DNA of 64,000 nt. Source: Rhyacichthys aspro (taxonomy: Eukaryota > Chordata > Actinopteri > Gobiiformes > Rhyacichthyidae). The DNA lies in the NCBI GenBank assembly GCA_036850595.1, contig CM072148.1, forward strand, positions 7,615,118 to 7,679,117, read 5' to 3'. Position numbers and translations under genes: made by a program. The notes under the pieces are model-generated. The model worked only from the letters and a program-made list of their open reading frames with translations, searched no databases and was not told the DNA's origin. Positions 43,560-55,800 of the stretch are shown here, one piece after another (position 1 is the stretch's first letter; every line of letters begins with the position of its first letter).

Positions 43560-43900
43560 TGAAACAAGATGTTGTATAGCTTAGAGACTCTGGCATTGTG
43601 GAAAAGACAGGAGAAACAGCTGGAAGAAGCAGAACTGAAGATGTTGAGGTTGTCTTTGGGATTGATGAGGATGGATAGGTTTAAGTCAGATGTTTTGGAG
43701 ATAAAGTTGGAGAGGCCAGACTGAGATGGAGGAGGGACAGTGAATAATTTGGTCAAAGGATGCTGAAGTTAGACTTGCCAGACAGTAGACCATAGGAGGA
43801 GCTTAATGAATGTAGTGAAGACATGTTAGTTAGTTGGTGAGAGAGAAGAGGATGAAGAGGATTGGGCTGTATGGAGGAAGGTTTAGGACTATTCAAAGAG
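43560..43900 (+). mobile_element. decayed LINE reverse-transcriptase C-terminus
   Basis: The plus strand carries the segment typical of the last part of a widespread fish LINE ORF: an echo of RLRW with RRDSE, then RMLKLDLPDSRP, then a stretch resembling VVKEDM(K)VVGVREED. Stops and frameshifts interrupt it throughout, so it is a dead fragment. The clade is not certain. Confidence 0.6.
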
Positions 43901-44099
43901 TATATTTAAAATAAGAGTATAAATTTTGTATATTTTCGAACTCTGCCAACAAAACCTGGCACAAAACAATTCTCTTTCTTGTTCTTGTTTTTTAAATATA
44001 TGGTATCCCTGTATATCCAGCATGTATTTTGTCTACTAATATACAACTACTGTATCATATGTAACCCAGAATCGTTTCTGTGTTCATGCTCCTCACTAC

Positions 44100-45070
44100 A
44101 AATTCATTTGCACTCTTATGTAGGGTATAGTGTGTCTGAGGTTTGCGTGTGTATTTATACAGATACACTAGACTGTGTATCTCTGCAGACATGTGTGTGG
44201 TTGGTTGTTAGGGAGGAGTGGCAGGATGCCTGTAGAAGAGGAGGAGATGTGTGTGCGTGTACATGTGTGTGAGAGGCAAAATGAGTGTGTGGCTGTGTGT
44301 GTAGTCAATCTGCGCATGTGTGTGTGTGTGTGTGTGTCTGAGGGATGAAAAAAAGAGAAGGGAAAAAAGGGCAGGAGTGTGTGATAGAGAGACAGACAGA
44401 CAGTGAGAAAGAGCGAGAGACGGGAGGGAAGAGGGAGCAGAGTGTGGAGCCTCTGAATGTGTTGTGCAGCAGTGTGAGTTTCACTGTGTGTTCAAGTCAG
44501 AGAGGACATCTTCTTGCATGTGCTACATAGTAAGGACCAGGTAATTTATTTGACACAAACATTCGATCCATTTGTGTTGTGTTTTGACAAATATCACCTG
44601 GTCCTCACCTTAAATGATTTTAAAGAGTGCCACTTGGTTTCACAGCAGAATTATCCGGCCGTTTTGAGCTGGGGTTAAGTTTAGGCGTTATGTTGTGATG
44701 GTTGAGGTTAGGTAATTGGGCTGGAGAATGCATTATGTCAATGAGTGTCCTTGCAAAGATAGAAAGACATGGGAAAAGTGGGGAGGGGTGGTGATGTGTG
44801 TGAGAGTGTGTGTGCTGCGTAGGAGGGAATGTGTGTGTACTTGTGAGCTGAGTGTGTGAGTCTGACAGAGATCTAGGGGGAAGGGTGTGTGTTACTGCAG
44901 CACAATATGTGCTGTGCTGAATGAAAGGGAAATGAATGCAGTGTGTGTGTGTGTGTATCCTCTATGAGAGCCTGTGTGTAGTTGTGTAGAGGACTGTGTG
45001 AGAGTGTGTGTTTGTGAGCACTGCATATAGGTGTGTGTAACCCACATGAGCATGAGTTTGTGTTCTGTTT
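44100..45070. repeat. TG-rich microsatellite region
   Basis: Interrupted (TG)n and TGTGTGTGAG-type tracts, with the purest runs near 44,320-44,340 and 44,940-44,958. Long frames through it are repeat artefacts (Thr-His or Cys-Val runs). Confidence 0.8.
44534..44604. repeat. imperfect inverted repeat
   Basis: GGACCAGGT (44534-44542) pairs with ACCTGGTCC (44596-44604). Inner pairing extends partly through TTATTTG/CAAATAT, with a loop of about 30 nt. It may be a small palindromic repeat unit; no function was identified. Confidence 0.55.
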
Positions 45071-46559
45071 GAGAATATAATGCACGCACATCTTAGTGGA
45101 GCTGCTGAACTGTTCATCATTGAGTCACACAAACAGCAGAATTACAATGAAAACAAACACAAGGCACGCCATGCAATTCTCTAAAATTGTATTGTTTCTG
45201 TCTTGTCTGAATGAAGCATGACAGTCCAGCTCCTTGATAATTGAAACTCCTCCTTTGCATTAGATCAGTACTTTAAAGGTGCACTGTGTAAAATTGTGTA
45301 GAACAAAGTTAAATGGTGTGAACAATGTATAATAGTGTTTCTTATCTTAAAGAGACATTCATGGCTCTGTCAAGCAGAGTTAGGAAAAAGTAAACAACTG
45401 GAAAAGAGATTGAAGTGCCCAGTGCTAAAGCAAAACCCTCACATTTATGGACTGATGAGCAGACGTGAGTGTTTGTATGGCCCACTGGATCTCTTTGTTG
45501 TGAAGTATTATTTGACAAACTGAATTTATCATGACTCAACTGAAAATCTAACTTGAACTAAGGATGTGCAGTCACTGTAAATATTCTTCTCAAACATGAA
45601 CCAAGAAATACTGAAACTATACCAGTCTTTGTTTTTCAGACCAACATGTCTGTCCTGTCTGTTCAGTCATCGATCCTAGGACTTGTATGGTTAACAGTGC
45701 TGTGCACAGTAATGTACATTGAACAGCATGTGTGTTGTGAAAATTGGTGTCCATAATAATCAAAAATGCTTTCTATGAGTACCTTTACCATATGGCAAGG
45801 ATTTGTTTTAACTCCACAAATTCAAATCTGTTGCTCCAAAATTACTTTCTGAGGGTGTAATTTGAGGTTCACTGTGACCCCAACTTTTCCATTAAAAATG
45901 TGGAAAATAAAAAAAGAGAATAAAAAGGATTTGGACAGATATTGTTGAAATCTGTTTGTGTGAAGTATTTTTTTTACATAAGGCTCTGTCAAATAGTCCT
46001 AATAATGTTAAATATAACATTACACAATAGGTCACTATGTAACAATTGAATAGAAAGTTTGAAACCCATAGGCCTATATTAAATGTTACCTAAATATGGA
46101 TAAGTGGAATTATTGCGATATATAGATTGTATTATTCTCAGTCACTAATAATTCAGACTCAATATAACATTGTGTCAGTTATCCTTCTCCTTTCATGGTC
46201 AAGAGCCATAGTCTTATACATTTCATCTAAAGCAACCTGTTGAGATAATAATAGAAAATGTAAGTTAATAAATATAGCTACGCTTATGTATATTGTAAAT
46301 GTTTTTTTTTTTCTTAAGATTGATTACATTTACAATTTAATAACATTTCTCCTCCAATAACTTTCACTTTCTTCAGGAAACAATTTATTTTTTCCCTCTG
46401 CTAGGTGAGTGCGTCCATTAATGAGCCGGGTTACTTGGCAGAAATACTTTATTTCATAAACGTGATCCTCGTTCTGCAAAACCTTTACAATGAGATGATC
46501 TGAGTTAAGAAGCTGTAATAATTTCGGTTCGTCGTGGCAGAAAGTGGTTCAACCTTGAC

Positions 46560-46800
46560 ACCAGACTGTTTTTGTTCCTTTTTGAGTTGCGTCGTACCCC
46601 CGCTGTTCCGCGGTGGTAGCGGCCGGGACAACCTTGGTTTGAGCCAGTTGAGCGGCTAAAGAGCGGAGTGAGGCTGCACGGTGCAGCGGAGCGACTGTGA
46701 AGATGGCGGAGACCGTACGCTCGCTCTTCGAGCACCGGACATTCAGTCACAGCAGCGAAGGAGACGGTGGGAAAACAGCTCTATCACTGCGGGGGTAAGA
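46560..46800 (+). promoter_or_regulatory. CpG-rich promoter and first exon
   Basis: A short CpG-dense stretch (GTTCCGCGGTGG, GTAGCGGCCGGGAC) precedes the ATG at 46703. It contrasts with the AT-rich surroundings and fits a promoter with transcription starting between about 46,600 and 46,690. Confidence 0.55.
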
Positions 46801-49800
46801 GGCTTCATTTAAAGTTGTGCATGAAAAAAACTGTTGTCATGACGGACACTGTTTGCTCCCCCGTGACAGCCAGCCCTGGTGGGTGTGTGCGCGCGTGTTG
46901 CCCCGTGTATGGCTTTTGATGAAGTTAAAGTTGTAAACATACGCTGTATGTCAGCTTTCACAATGATCTGGAGTGAGTATGGGCGAAGCTCATTTAAAAA
47001 AGTGTGTCTTGTAAATATGGTCTGGTCTTCTCACAAAACAGCCCCAGAGGTGTGTATGCGCGTGCACTGGCACGACATTAATACTCTAAATGTGTGTTTT
47101 TAAAAACCTAGACAAACTCGAATTACACAAATAAAAAAAACAGTACCTCTTATTTTTCATTGTTTCATTTAGTTCATTTAACCCTGATACTGTCATATGT
47201 GAATAACAAACTTAGTTTAGACCAAAACAGTCAGCACTGCAGCTTATTAAATCAACCAAAAGTTCTGAAATTGTTGTATTGAATGCACGTCACATATACT
47301 CAGAGGATACTCAGTATGAGTCTTGCTTGTATGCAGTGTGTGCAGTTGTGTGAGAGAAAGACACACGCGCACACGCAAGGGAGGGGGGCGTGGGAGAGAA
47401 AGGAGCAGCAGTGTGTGTTTGTGTGTGTGTGTGTGTGAGAGAGAGAGACGGGAGGGGGAGTGGTGTGTTCGTGTGTGTGTTTGTGTGAGTGTGTGAGTGA
47501 GAGATGGGAGGGGGAGCGGTGTGTGTGCGTGACAGAGACAGACACAGTGTGGAAGTGTGTGTAGTGTGTGTGGAGATGAGAGGGCGGGGGTTGTGTGTGT
47601 GTGTGGCTGTGTGTGTGTGTGTGTGTGTGTGTGTGGCTCTGTGTGTGTGTGTGGCTCTGTGTGTGTGTCTGTGTGCATCTGTGTGCAGTGTTACAGCAGT
47701 GGAAGGAGTAATGTGTGTGTGAGGGCGATGGGAGGGGGAGCTGTGTGTGTGTGACAAAGAGAACAGGAGTGTGTAGTAGTGCATGCTGGGAAGATAGGGT
47801 GTCTCTGAGTGAAGGGAAAATGTGCTTTCAAACATGTAGTCGGTGTATGTTTTTGTCTGGATGGTGTGCCAAAGACATCAGTGTGTTGTATTACAGTAGA
47901 AGACTCAGAAAGTGCTGTCCTGGGCTTACTATTATATCCGTTTGGACCTATAGATGGAGCAGTGAGCTACTGCAGCTCCAAGTGCACAAACTGGAGGTTC
48001 CCTTGTCACTGGGCCTATGAGGATGTCTTGTTGTTGTCGTGACATGAAAAGTAATCCCTGGGGAGCTGTAAACACCACAGCTTCCTGAACTCCATTTGGT
48101 GTTATTTTTGATGCAGTGATTTGAACATACACACATACATCCAAATATCGGGCTTGTGTGTGTGAAGGTCTGTTTACTGTGCACCAAGAGAGAAGATTGT
48201 GAGAGACTGTGAAGGACGTGAGTGTGTGTACGTGAGAAGAAGCGTATAATAATGTGTGTGTTGTGTGTGTGTCAGTGATGAGGGAAGTGTATTTGAGGCT
48301 CAGTGAAGGGGAGGGGAGTGTGTGTGTGCATATGTGTGTGTCAGGAGAGTGGGGGAGGGAATGTGACTGTTTGTTGTGTGTGTGTGTGTGTGTGTGTGTC
48401 CCAGAGAAGACAGGGATGGGTGGTGTGTGTCAGTGTGTCAAAGGGACACTGATCACATGTATGACTGGTTCAGGGAGAGCCAAAGTTTTTTTTTTCTTTT
48501 TTTTTATCATAGTTCTCACAGAGGTGTGGCATTATGCATGTTTACATGGACCATAATACACAAATAAAGAGAGCTACGCAATCTGAGAGAATGTTCTTTC
48601 AATAAAAAGGTGGAATACCCCTTTAATAATGTAAGTACAGTGGTCCCTCGTTTATCGTGGGGATTACATTCTAAAAATAACCCGCAATAGGCGAAATCGC
48701 GAAGTAGTCAGCTTTATTTTTTACTATTATTATATATGTTTTAAGGCTGTAAAAGCCCTCACCACACACTTTATACACTTTTCTCAGACAGGCATTAACA
48801 TTTTCTCACATTTCTCTCTTTTTTAAACACTCTCAAAGTTCAAACCTTAGCATCTTCCTCTGTCTTTTGGGTGCGACCGCAGGTGCCTTTGTCGGTGCAG
48901 AACGTTTCGTCGACATTGTGGGTTTTGTCGGGGAGAAAACTTGCAAACATACAGCACTTCAGAGTCACACTGCTAGCGATCGAACATTTATGTAAATTTG
49001 GCAAGCCGAACACATTCTGTACTGTACAGGAGACACGGCACGGAGGAAATTGTTTGACAATGGTCTACAGTCCCTTAGCCAATCAGGACACAGAACACAA
49101 TGCGCAAGTTCTCCCTTAGCCAATCAGGACGCAGAACACAATGCGCGAGTTCTCCCTTAGCCAATCAGGACGCAGAACACAATGCGCGAGTTCTCCCTTA
49201 GCCAATCAGGACGCAGAACACAATGCGCGAGTTCTCCCTTAGCCAATCAGGACGCAGAACACAATGCGCGAGTTCTCCCTTAGCCAATCAGGACCCAGAA
49301 CACAATACGCGTTCATACGCTGTAAAAAAACAAAAAACATGCAAAATTGCACAAAAAAAAATCTGCGAAACAGCGAGGCCGCGAAAGGTGAACCGCGTTA
49401 TAGCGAGGGACCACTGTAGTCTGTAAATATGAGCCATGTCACAACAATGGAATATGTTGCAGTGTATATAGTAAAGTAATTTTTTTCAGTTTTTAGGACA
49501 ATAAAATCATGTCTGACTCCTGTTATATTATTATAATATTTTCCAATGTGAGCTGGCATCCATTTTATTATACAGTTTGTCCCATGCCACATGCAAATAT
49601 CAACAAGTTACATTATGCGGTGCCTCAGTGTCTCACTTGGGTCCTTTTCTCCATATAATATTTTCATATTCTCTTCCCTGTTTCCTTTCTACCTGTACTA
49701 TCAATGTCAAATGCCTAAAAGTTATATTACATTAACATTTTGTTTGGATTAGAATAGGTTAGACTTTATTGATCCCACAATGGGCACATGTGACGGCAGT

Positions 49801-52800
49801 TCACATATAGTGCAAAAATAGTGTAAAAGATTAAAAATATAGACACAGACTTTAAAACAAATTTTAAATATAGAATATTAAAAAAACATAAAGAAACTTT
49901 AAAAGGTGCAACCAGTTCAAGATAATTTAGAAATATAATAAAAAGAGCACTCTACCTACATATTTACACAGTTTAATTTAAATCCACATGATATAATATC
50001 ACTTTATCCATCTCCTATAAAGCAATTCCACTGACATCAGAATAATATATCTTGGGGCTTCTAAAAACTTGAAAGTGCTACAGTAAAAGAGAGTGTGTCT
50101 ATCTTTAAGAAAAGCAGACATGTTTGCGTGTGTGTGTGTTTGTGTGTGTGAGATGAGTAGAAGAGGAGCTGTTGCGTGCGGCAGGAGGAGGTGTGTGTTG
50201 TGCGTAGAGAGAGTCAGGCTGAGAGTGGAGAAGGGAGGGGATGTGACACAGGCGGTGTGTTTGTGTGTATGTGTTGGCCCTGTGTGTGTTTGCGTGTGTG
50301 TGTGTTTGCGTGTGTGTAAGTCCTGCTTGTGTGTGTGTGTGTTTGTGTGAACTCAGGAGCAGAAAGGGAGGGGGAGCGTGAGTGTGTGTGAGTGGCTTGG
50401 AAACAGAAAAAGAAGGCTTGGTAGCTGGTGCATATGCTGTGTGTATGTGTGTGTATGTGTGTGTTTATTCAGCAGGGAGGTGTGTGTCTCTTTTTGGTGT
50501 GTGTTTTCTGCAGTCACTCAGAAGGGGAGGTGTGTGTGGCTCCCAGACAAGGGCAATGTGCTGTGCTGGTGTGTGTTTATGCATCTACTTTGTTTATGAA
50601 CGTGGAAAGGACAGTGTGTTTGAGTGTGTGCACGCTTCAATGAAAAGTATGTTTGCGTGCGCACACTTTGAGTGGGTGGTATGGTATATGTAAGCAGGGG
50701 GAGGGCGGATGGAGTGTGTATCTGTTTTATTATTGAGGATTCTGTGAGTGTGTGTGCGTGTGGCTGGTTGGTTGGGTTTGTGCACCTTCCTTGTGTGTGT
50801 GAGTCTGATTGTAATCCATATGCATGTGCAGAAAGCAGTAGAAACATTTGCGTGCATAGACAGAATAGTGAACGGATTAGTGACATTAAGGCTTGTGAGA
50901 AAATGAGGGTTGGCTCCAACAAGGCACAAAATACTTCTTTTTTTACACTTAGAATTTTGTTCTGATGGTTACTCGCTTCCATTTTAGAAGAAAAAACACA
51001 TGGGGAAATAATTTACTGGTGTGATTGACTGCTCTCTGCTTTCTGTGAGACGCGTAAAGTAGTGTCAGAGCCTGTTTTTCTTAACACATAATAGTGGTTA
51101 TACATTGAGGACAAACTTCATTTTGACTGTGTTAAGCCTGACACTTTACACTGCGTTCCACTAATGCTTAGACAGCCCTTGCCATTAGCATTACTAGCTA
51201 TCTTGGCTGTAGCTACAACACATGTCAATAATGCACTGTCTTTCCAAAGCCCTGACAGTTTTCCTAAATATGCTTTAAACTTTGTTAACTTTTATAGCTT
51301 CATTGACCAAAAGCGAGTTTATTTTGCTAATGTCACAGTCCCTCGGTTGACCACTCTTCTCCTGTCTGGTTGTGTGTGACTGTATCTGAGAGTAATCCAA
51401 ACATATATGGAGAGTGACACTGTTGCGTGACAATGGCTTGTGTGCGCGCCCGTGTTTGTCCACAAGTGCACGTGTTTATCTGTGGCAGAGACGGAGTAAT
51501 GCGCTTGATGGAATCCAACCTAGAGAATATATTATTGCTGTTATGCAGAGTGTGAGAATGCTTTTCTTTGTGTGTGTTTTTGTGAAGAAGGAGAAGTGTG
51601 TGTCCAAGATGGAACGTGAGACTGTGGGTTTGGTTATTTGAGAGATTGTGTGGGTGTGTGTGTGTGTGTGTGTACAGTGAGCATTAACAAGGAGAGTGTG
51701 TGAGTCTGGCGAGAGAGAGGATATTTGTGTGCACTGTGCGTGAGAGTGTGTGAGTTTGCGTGCCTGCCTGTGAGCCTGACGGGAGGGGTGTGTGACTGAG
51801 AGCCTGTTTACGTGCTGTGTGTGTGTGCATGTGGGCCAGAGAGGGGGAGGGTGTGCGTGTGTGTATGTTGGTGTGTGCACATGTGGACTGTGCATGCTGT
51901 GTGTGTCTGAATGTGTGCTCACACTGGTGCTGGTCTGGAGCATTGGCTTGTTTGTGTGTTTGTGCTTGTGTGTTCAGTGGGAGGGGGCTGTATTAGTAGA
52001 AGAGAAGAAGGTAAAATAAGAAAAGAAAGAGACTGAATGCAGAGAGAAAGACAGAGATGTAGGCAGAGATTGAGAGGTTCACTGCAGGAGTGAAAGAAAG
52101 TCACATTTGGTTGTTCCCAAAAACCTAATAGAACCAGGAGTGAGTACACACAGAGACACTTGGAACGCCCCAAATAATCCAGCAAAATGTAAACTCGGGA
52201 TGAAACTTTGACCCCGAGTCAAGTATGGCTCAAGCCCAAGCCATTCTGCGTGAGCATGCAAACATGTCATAATCAGCTGGTCTCACATTTAAATGATCTG
52301 TTATATCTGCATTTTCATTCCATTAAACATCTATTTTTTTCATCAGAGTATTTCAATAATTTTACCTTTTTGCAATAATGTGAACTAGACATGATAGAGC
52401 ACTGACCTGTAAATGTCAATAACAGAGATTACATGAAGCACGTGACTTCAGGCAGCACAGTATGACCTCCACCTGTAGACATTTTTTTTATTTTTACAGC
52501 ATTATAAAGACAACCACTTTTACACTCAGCGTGTGCAGTGGTGGATTTTTATTTAATCATAAATGTGTTTCACATGCAATAGCTCATAAAAGTTTATTTG
52601 TGTGGTGTGTTAAAGGAAGAGGTTCTTAAGAATCGTACATATCTACGATGTGAGCAGTAATACAGCACAAGAATCACAGGTTCAGATGAGAGCAGAGTGG
52701 ATCAATACAAAGACTGGGTGTGGTTCTACCTTTGCATGTCTTTTTTTCGTTTTGTTTTCTCCTTTCCTTGCTTTATACATACTTTGACACAGGGCAAACT

Positions 52801-55800
52801 GTAGACATGTTAATGCAGACAGTATTGAACATTTCAAAATCCTTCTAGGGCTTAGGGTTAGTTCAAGAACCTACATAAACTAGGAGAAAAGTGCTGTGTG
52901 TTGTCTTGCATAGCAGTCCAGACATATTACAGCTTTCTTTTGTAAATTAACATGTTATTCCTGGAGCTTTTCTGTGTGATTGTCTGCAAAAGTGAATACA
53001 TTTTGTATTGATTCATTGACCATTGGCTATTTGATCACGTGACCTGATTGATGTGAAGTTTGGTCTGTAGGCTGATGAAATGATAACTGCATCTGCTTGT
53101 GCCTCAACAGGCGTGGATGCGGAAGAAAAAGGAAAGGGACACCCGTTAAAGTCTTTGTTCGACACTCTGAGGACGGCGTGCCCGAACGTAGCAGTGGTCC
53201 AGGTGTGGGTTGTGCTTTACATCCAAGTCGCTGCTTCTGGGGTGCATATTAAATTCATACACTTTCGTACTGTGCTTTAGGTAAGGGACCTTCAGAGAGT
53301 AAACAGCCATCAGTGGATCAACCATTCCATAACACAGAGTCTGCTCCTCACAAACTGTAAGTGTAAAATTTTGTTGTAATAGTTTCTTTTATTTTGAAAC
53401 AAATATTGAGCTCGTACATATCTGAGCTGGGCTGAAATCAATCACCACAAGCACTTAACAAAATACCCAAACCAATTCTCAAAAGGAGATGATACAATTC
53501 TCTTCAAAATGATTACAACGGGAACTAAGGAGTATGTATAATGATAAGGTTAATAGGCAGAGGAAGTCCATATTCCTTTCAAATCTGTTTGGAGGGTATC
53601 ATCTTTGCATAACACCATCCATTTAACAACTGAATTCTTCATCAATGGATTATAAATAATTATTTCAGCACTCTTTTAAGGCGTATTACTTTTGTCTTTT
53701 TTTCAGTCCAACAGAGCAGACTCATGACAAAATTCCCTCTGGATCCAAGTCCAGTTCCTGCTCATCTATAGCTGTCACTGCTCCACCTCAACTCCCTATA
53801 GCAGCCACGGCTTCTGCTCAGGCTCCATCTCTGACACCTGCTACAGCCTCCGTCCCAGGCCCAACACCCAGCTCCTTTCCTCCTGCCCCCAACTGCCGAA
53901 TCCGGGAGGTTCATTGTGGTAGCCAAGTCCGCCTTGTGGTTATTGCCATTCGAGACATCATAAAGGGAGAAGAAATCACTGTGGACTACAGCCTGACAGA
54001 GTGGGGAGAAAACCTGGTCAGTCACAAAAAAAAAAAAAAAGAATATCTGTCAATAGCATAGGTGTCTCAAAAGGAAATCCACACCTCATAAGGTAGGCTA
54101 ACATTACTCTTGCTCTAACCATAACCCTCTGGACCTACAAAGTCTCCAAGTCCTCATAAGTGACTGTGTTAATTGTATGTTACCACAATATATACAGAAC
54201 ACATGAGGTTACCATGGTGATAGCTCATTCTCTTTCTATAGGAGTTTAGCAACAGTAACCATGGTTATTAGATTACATCTGTTTTTTCCTCATTGCTCAA
54301 TTGCCCCAGTAAAATTAGGATATCAGAATATAATTAAACTGGCTGAGAAATCAATTAGGTGACAACTGTTCTTTCAATGCCGTTGTGTATTCTGTTGACA
54401 TTATTTTAAACTAAGCTGAAATTTAGAAAATATAAAACACCAATCAAAAGATGCAGTGTATTTTAGGCTCCTTTGTTAAACTAACTATATTAGACTAGCA
54501 CTTCTGCTCTCTGACAGCAGTGGACAATAATTATTGCAAACATTAATGATTCATGTTTTAATTTAAGCTCTCTCTGTCCTTTAGAGTTTCAGACGCACTG
54601 TCTCACCAGCTCAACATCAGTATAACTCTGACACGGAGAACAACAATAAAATCAAAAAGGTACATATCACTCCAAACAATATTAGAACAGTGGGCTGAAA
54701 ATTTACTGAGCTGATCTACTGATTGGTTAATATTGATCGTCACTTTTGTCTGTGACTTTTGTTGAAACTTAAGCAGTTACTGAAGAGACGACTGCACTAA
54801 CCACTAAGGCCTTAATTAAAAAGCATATGTTAATTACACAGTAAATGTTAATAAATGTTGACAAATGGCCATAGCATTAGCATTAGAATAAATGTATTCA
54901 AAAATCTAAATTGTTTAGGTAATGTTTTCATAGGATACTAAATCTCAAGTAATGTAACTTTGCTAGCTGTGTTGGTACTGCCATATCACTCCTCTCATTT
55001 GAATGAATTTAGACAAATAAAACAGAAGCTAAATTGCATTAAACACCTTGAAACTAAATAATGAATATTTCTTAAGCATTTTCATTTGACTTTATGATTT
55101 CCAGGAGGATGAGCCTCTTCCTCTGACAGTCCACCGGCAGCAGCAGCAGGAGTACGTCACCCCATCGTGGTCCCTCTCTCCCTCGTCCTCCCCCGTATCA
55201 CACTCTGATGCCAGCGGCTCAGAGGTGGATGAAGACAACTCCAGTCCTCGTGGGCGAATGCCACGCCGACGAAAAAAACGCCGTAGCACTCCTTCAAAGA
55301 AAAAGGCCCCACATCGGACCCCACCTGTCCGCCCCCAACTGACCACTGCCAGCGCTGCTCCTCACAACCGACCCGTTCCTTCATCTGATTCACCGCTGCA
55401 GCCGCTGCCTTCCTCATCCCCCTCCTCATCTTCAGCTAAGCCTGTGTTCAAAGCTCCAGTCCCGCTGAGTCCTACCACTGCAGGCAGTGTTAGAGGCAGC
55501 TCCACTGACTGTATTTCCAAAACCTGTGAGTTCTGTGGACGCCATTTCCGCTCCCTGGGCCGCCACTTGGACAAACATCACGCCCACCAGCCGGACGTGT
55601 GTTCTGCCCTGGTGGAGCGCTACACACAGATGCCTCGCCTACAGGCACAAAACACACACCCTGATGCTGCCCAACCCCACTCACAGCTGCAAGAAAAGTC
55701 ATCAGGGCAAAGTGATGTCCAGGGCTTGACTGTGAATCCACCCACTCTCACTGCAGCCCATCAAGCCCCCGCCCCCTTCGGAAGGAACTCGCCGCCTGTA

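Larger units (their letters stand above)
42781..46500. other. intergenic region, mostly repeats
   Basis: About 3.7 kb between the dhx15 promoter and the next plus-strand gene. It holds a decayed LINE fragment (43,560-43,900), TG-rich tracts with scattered purine runs (44,100-45,070), an imperfect inverted repeat near 44,534-44,604, and a segment at 45,270-45,520 (starting AAAGGTGCACTGTGTA) that resembles a common fish dispersed repeat. No gene was recognised. Confidence 0.5.

Noticed and set aside
47247..47835. Long open frames on both strands with Thr-His or Cys-Val repeats
   Set aside because: They are translations of TG/CA microsatellite DNA, lack any domain, and sit inside an intron.
50518..50982. 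154-codon minus-strand frame
   Set aside because: Driven by CA-rich repeat DNA in intron 1; no family resemblance.
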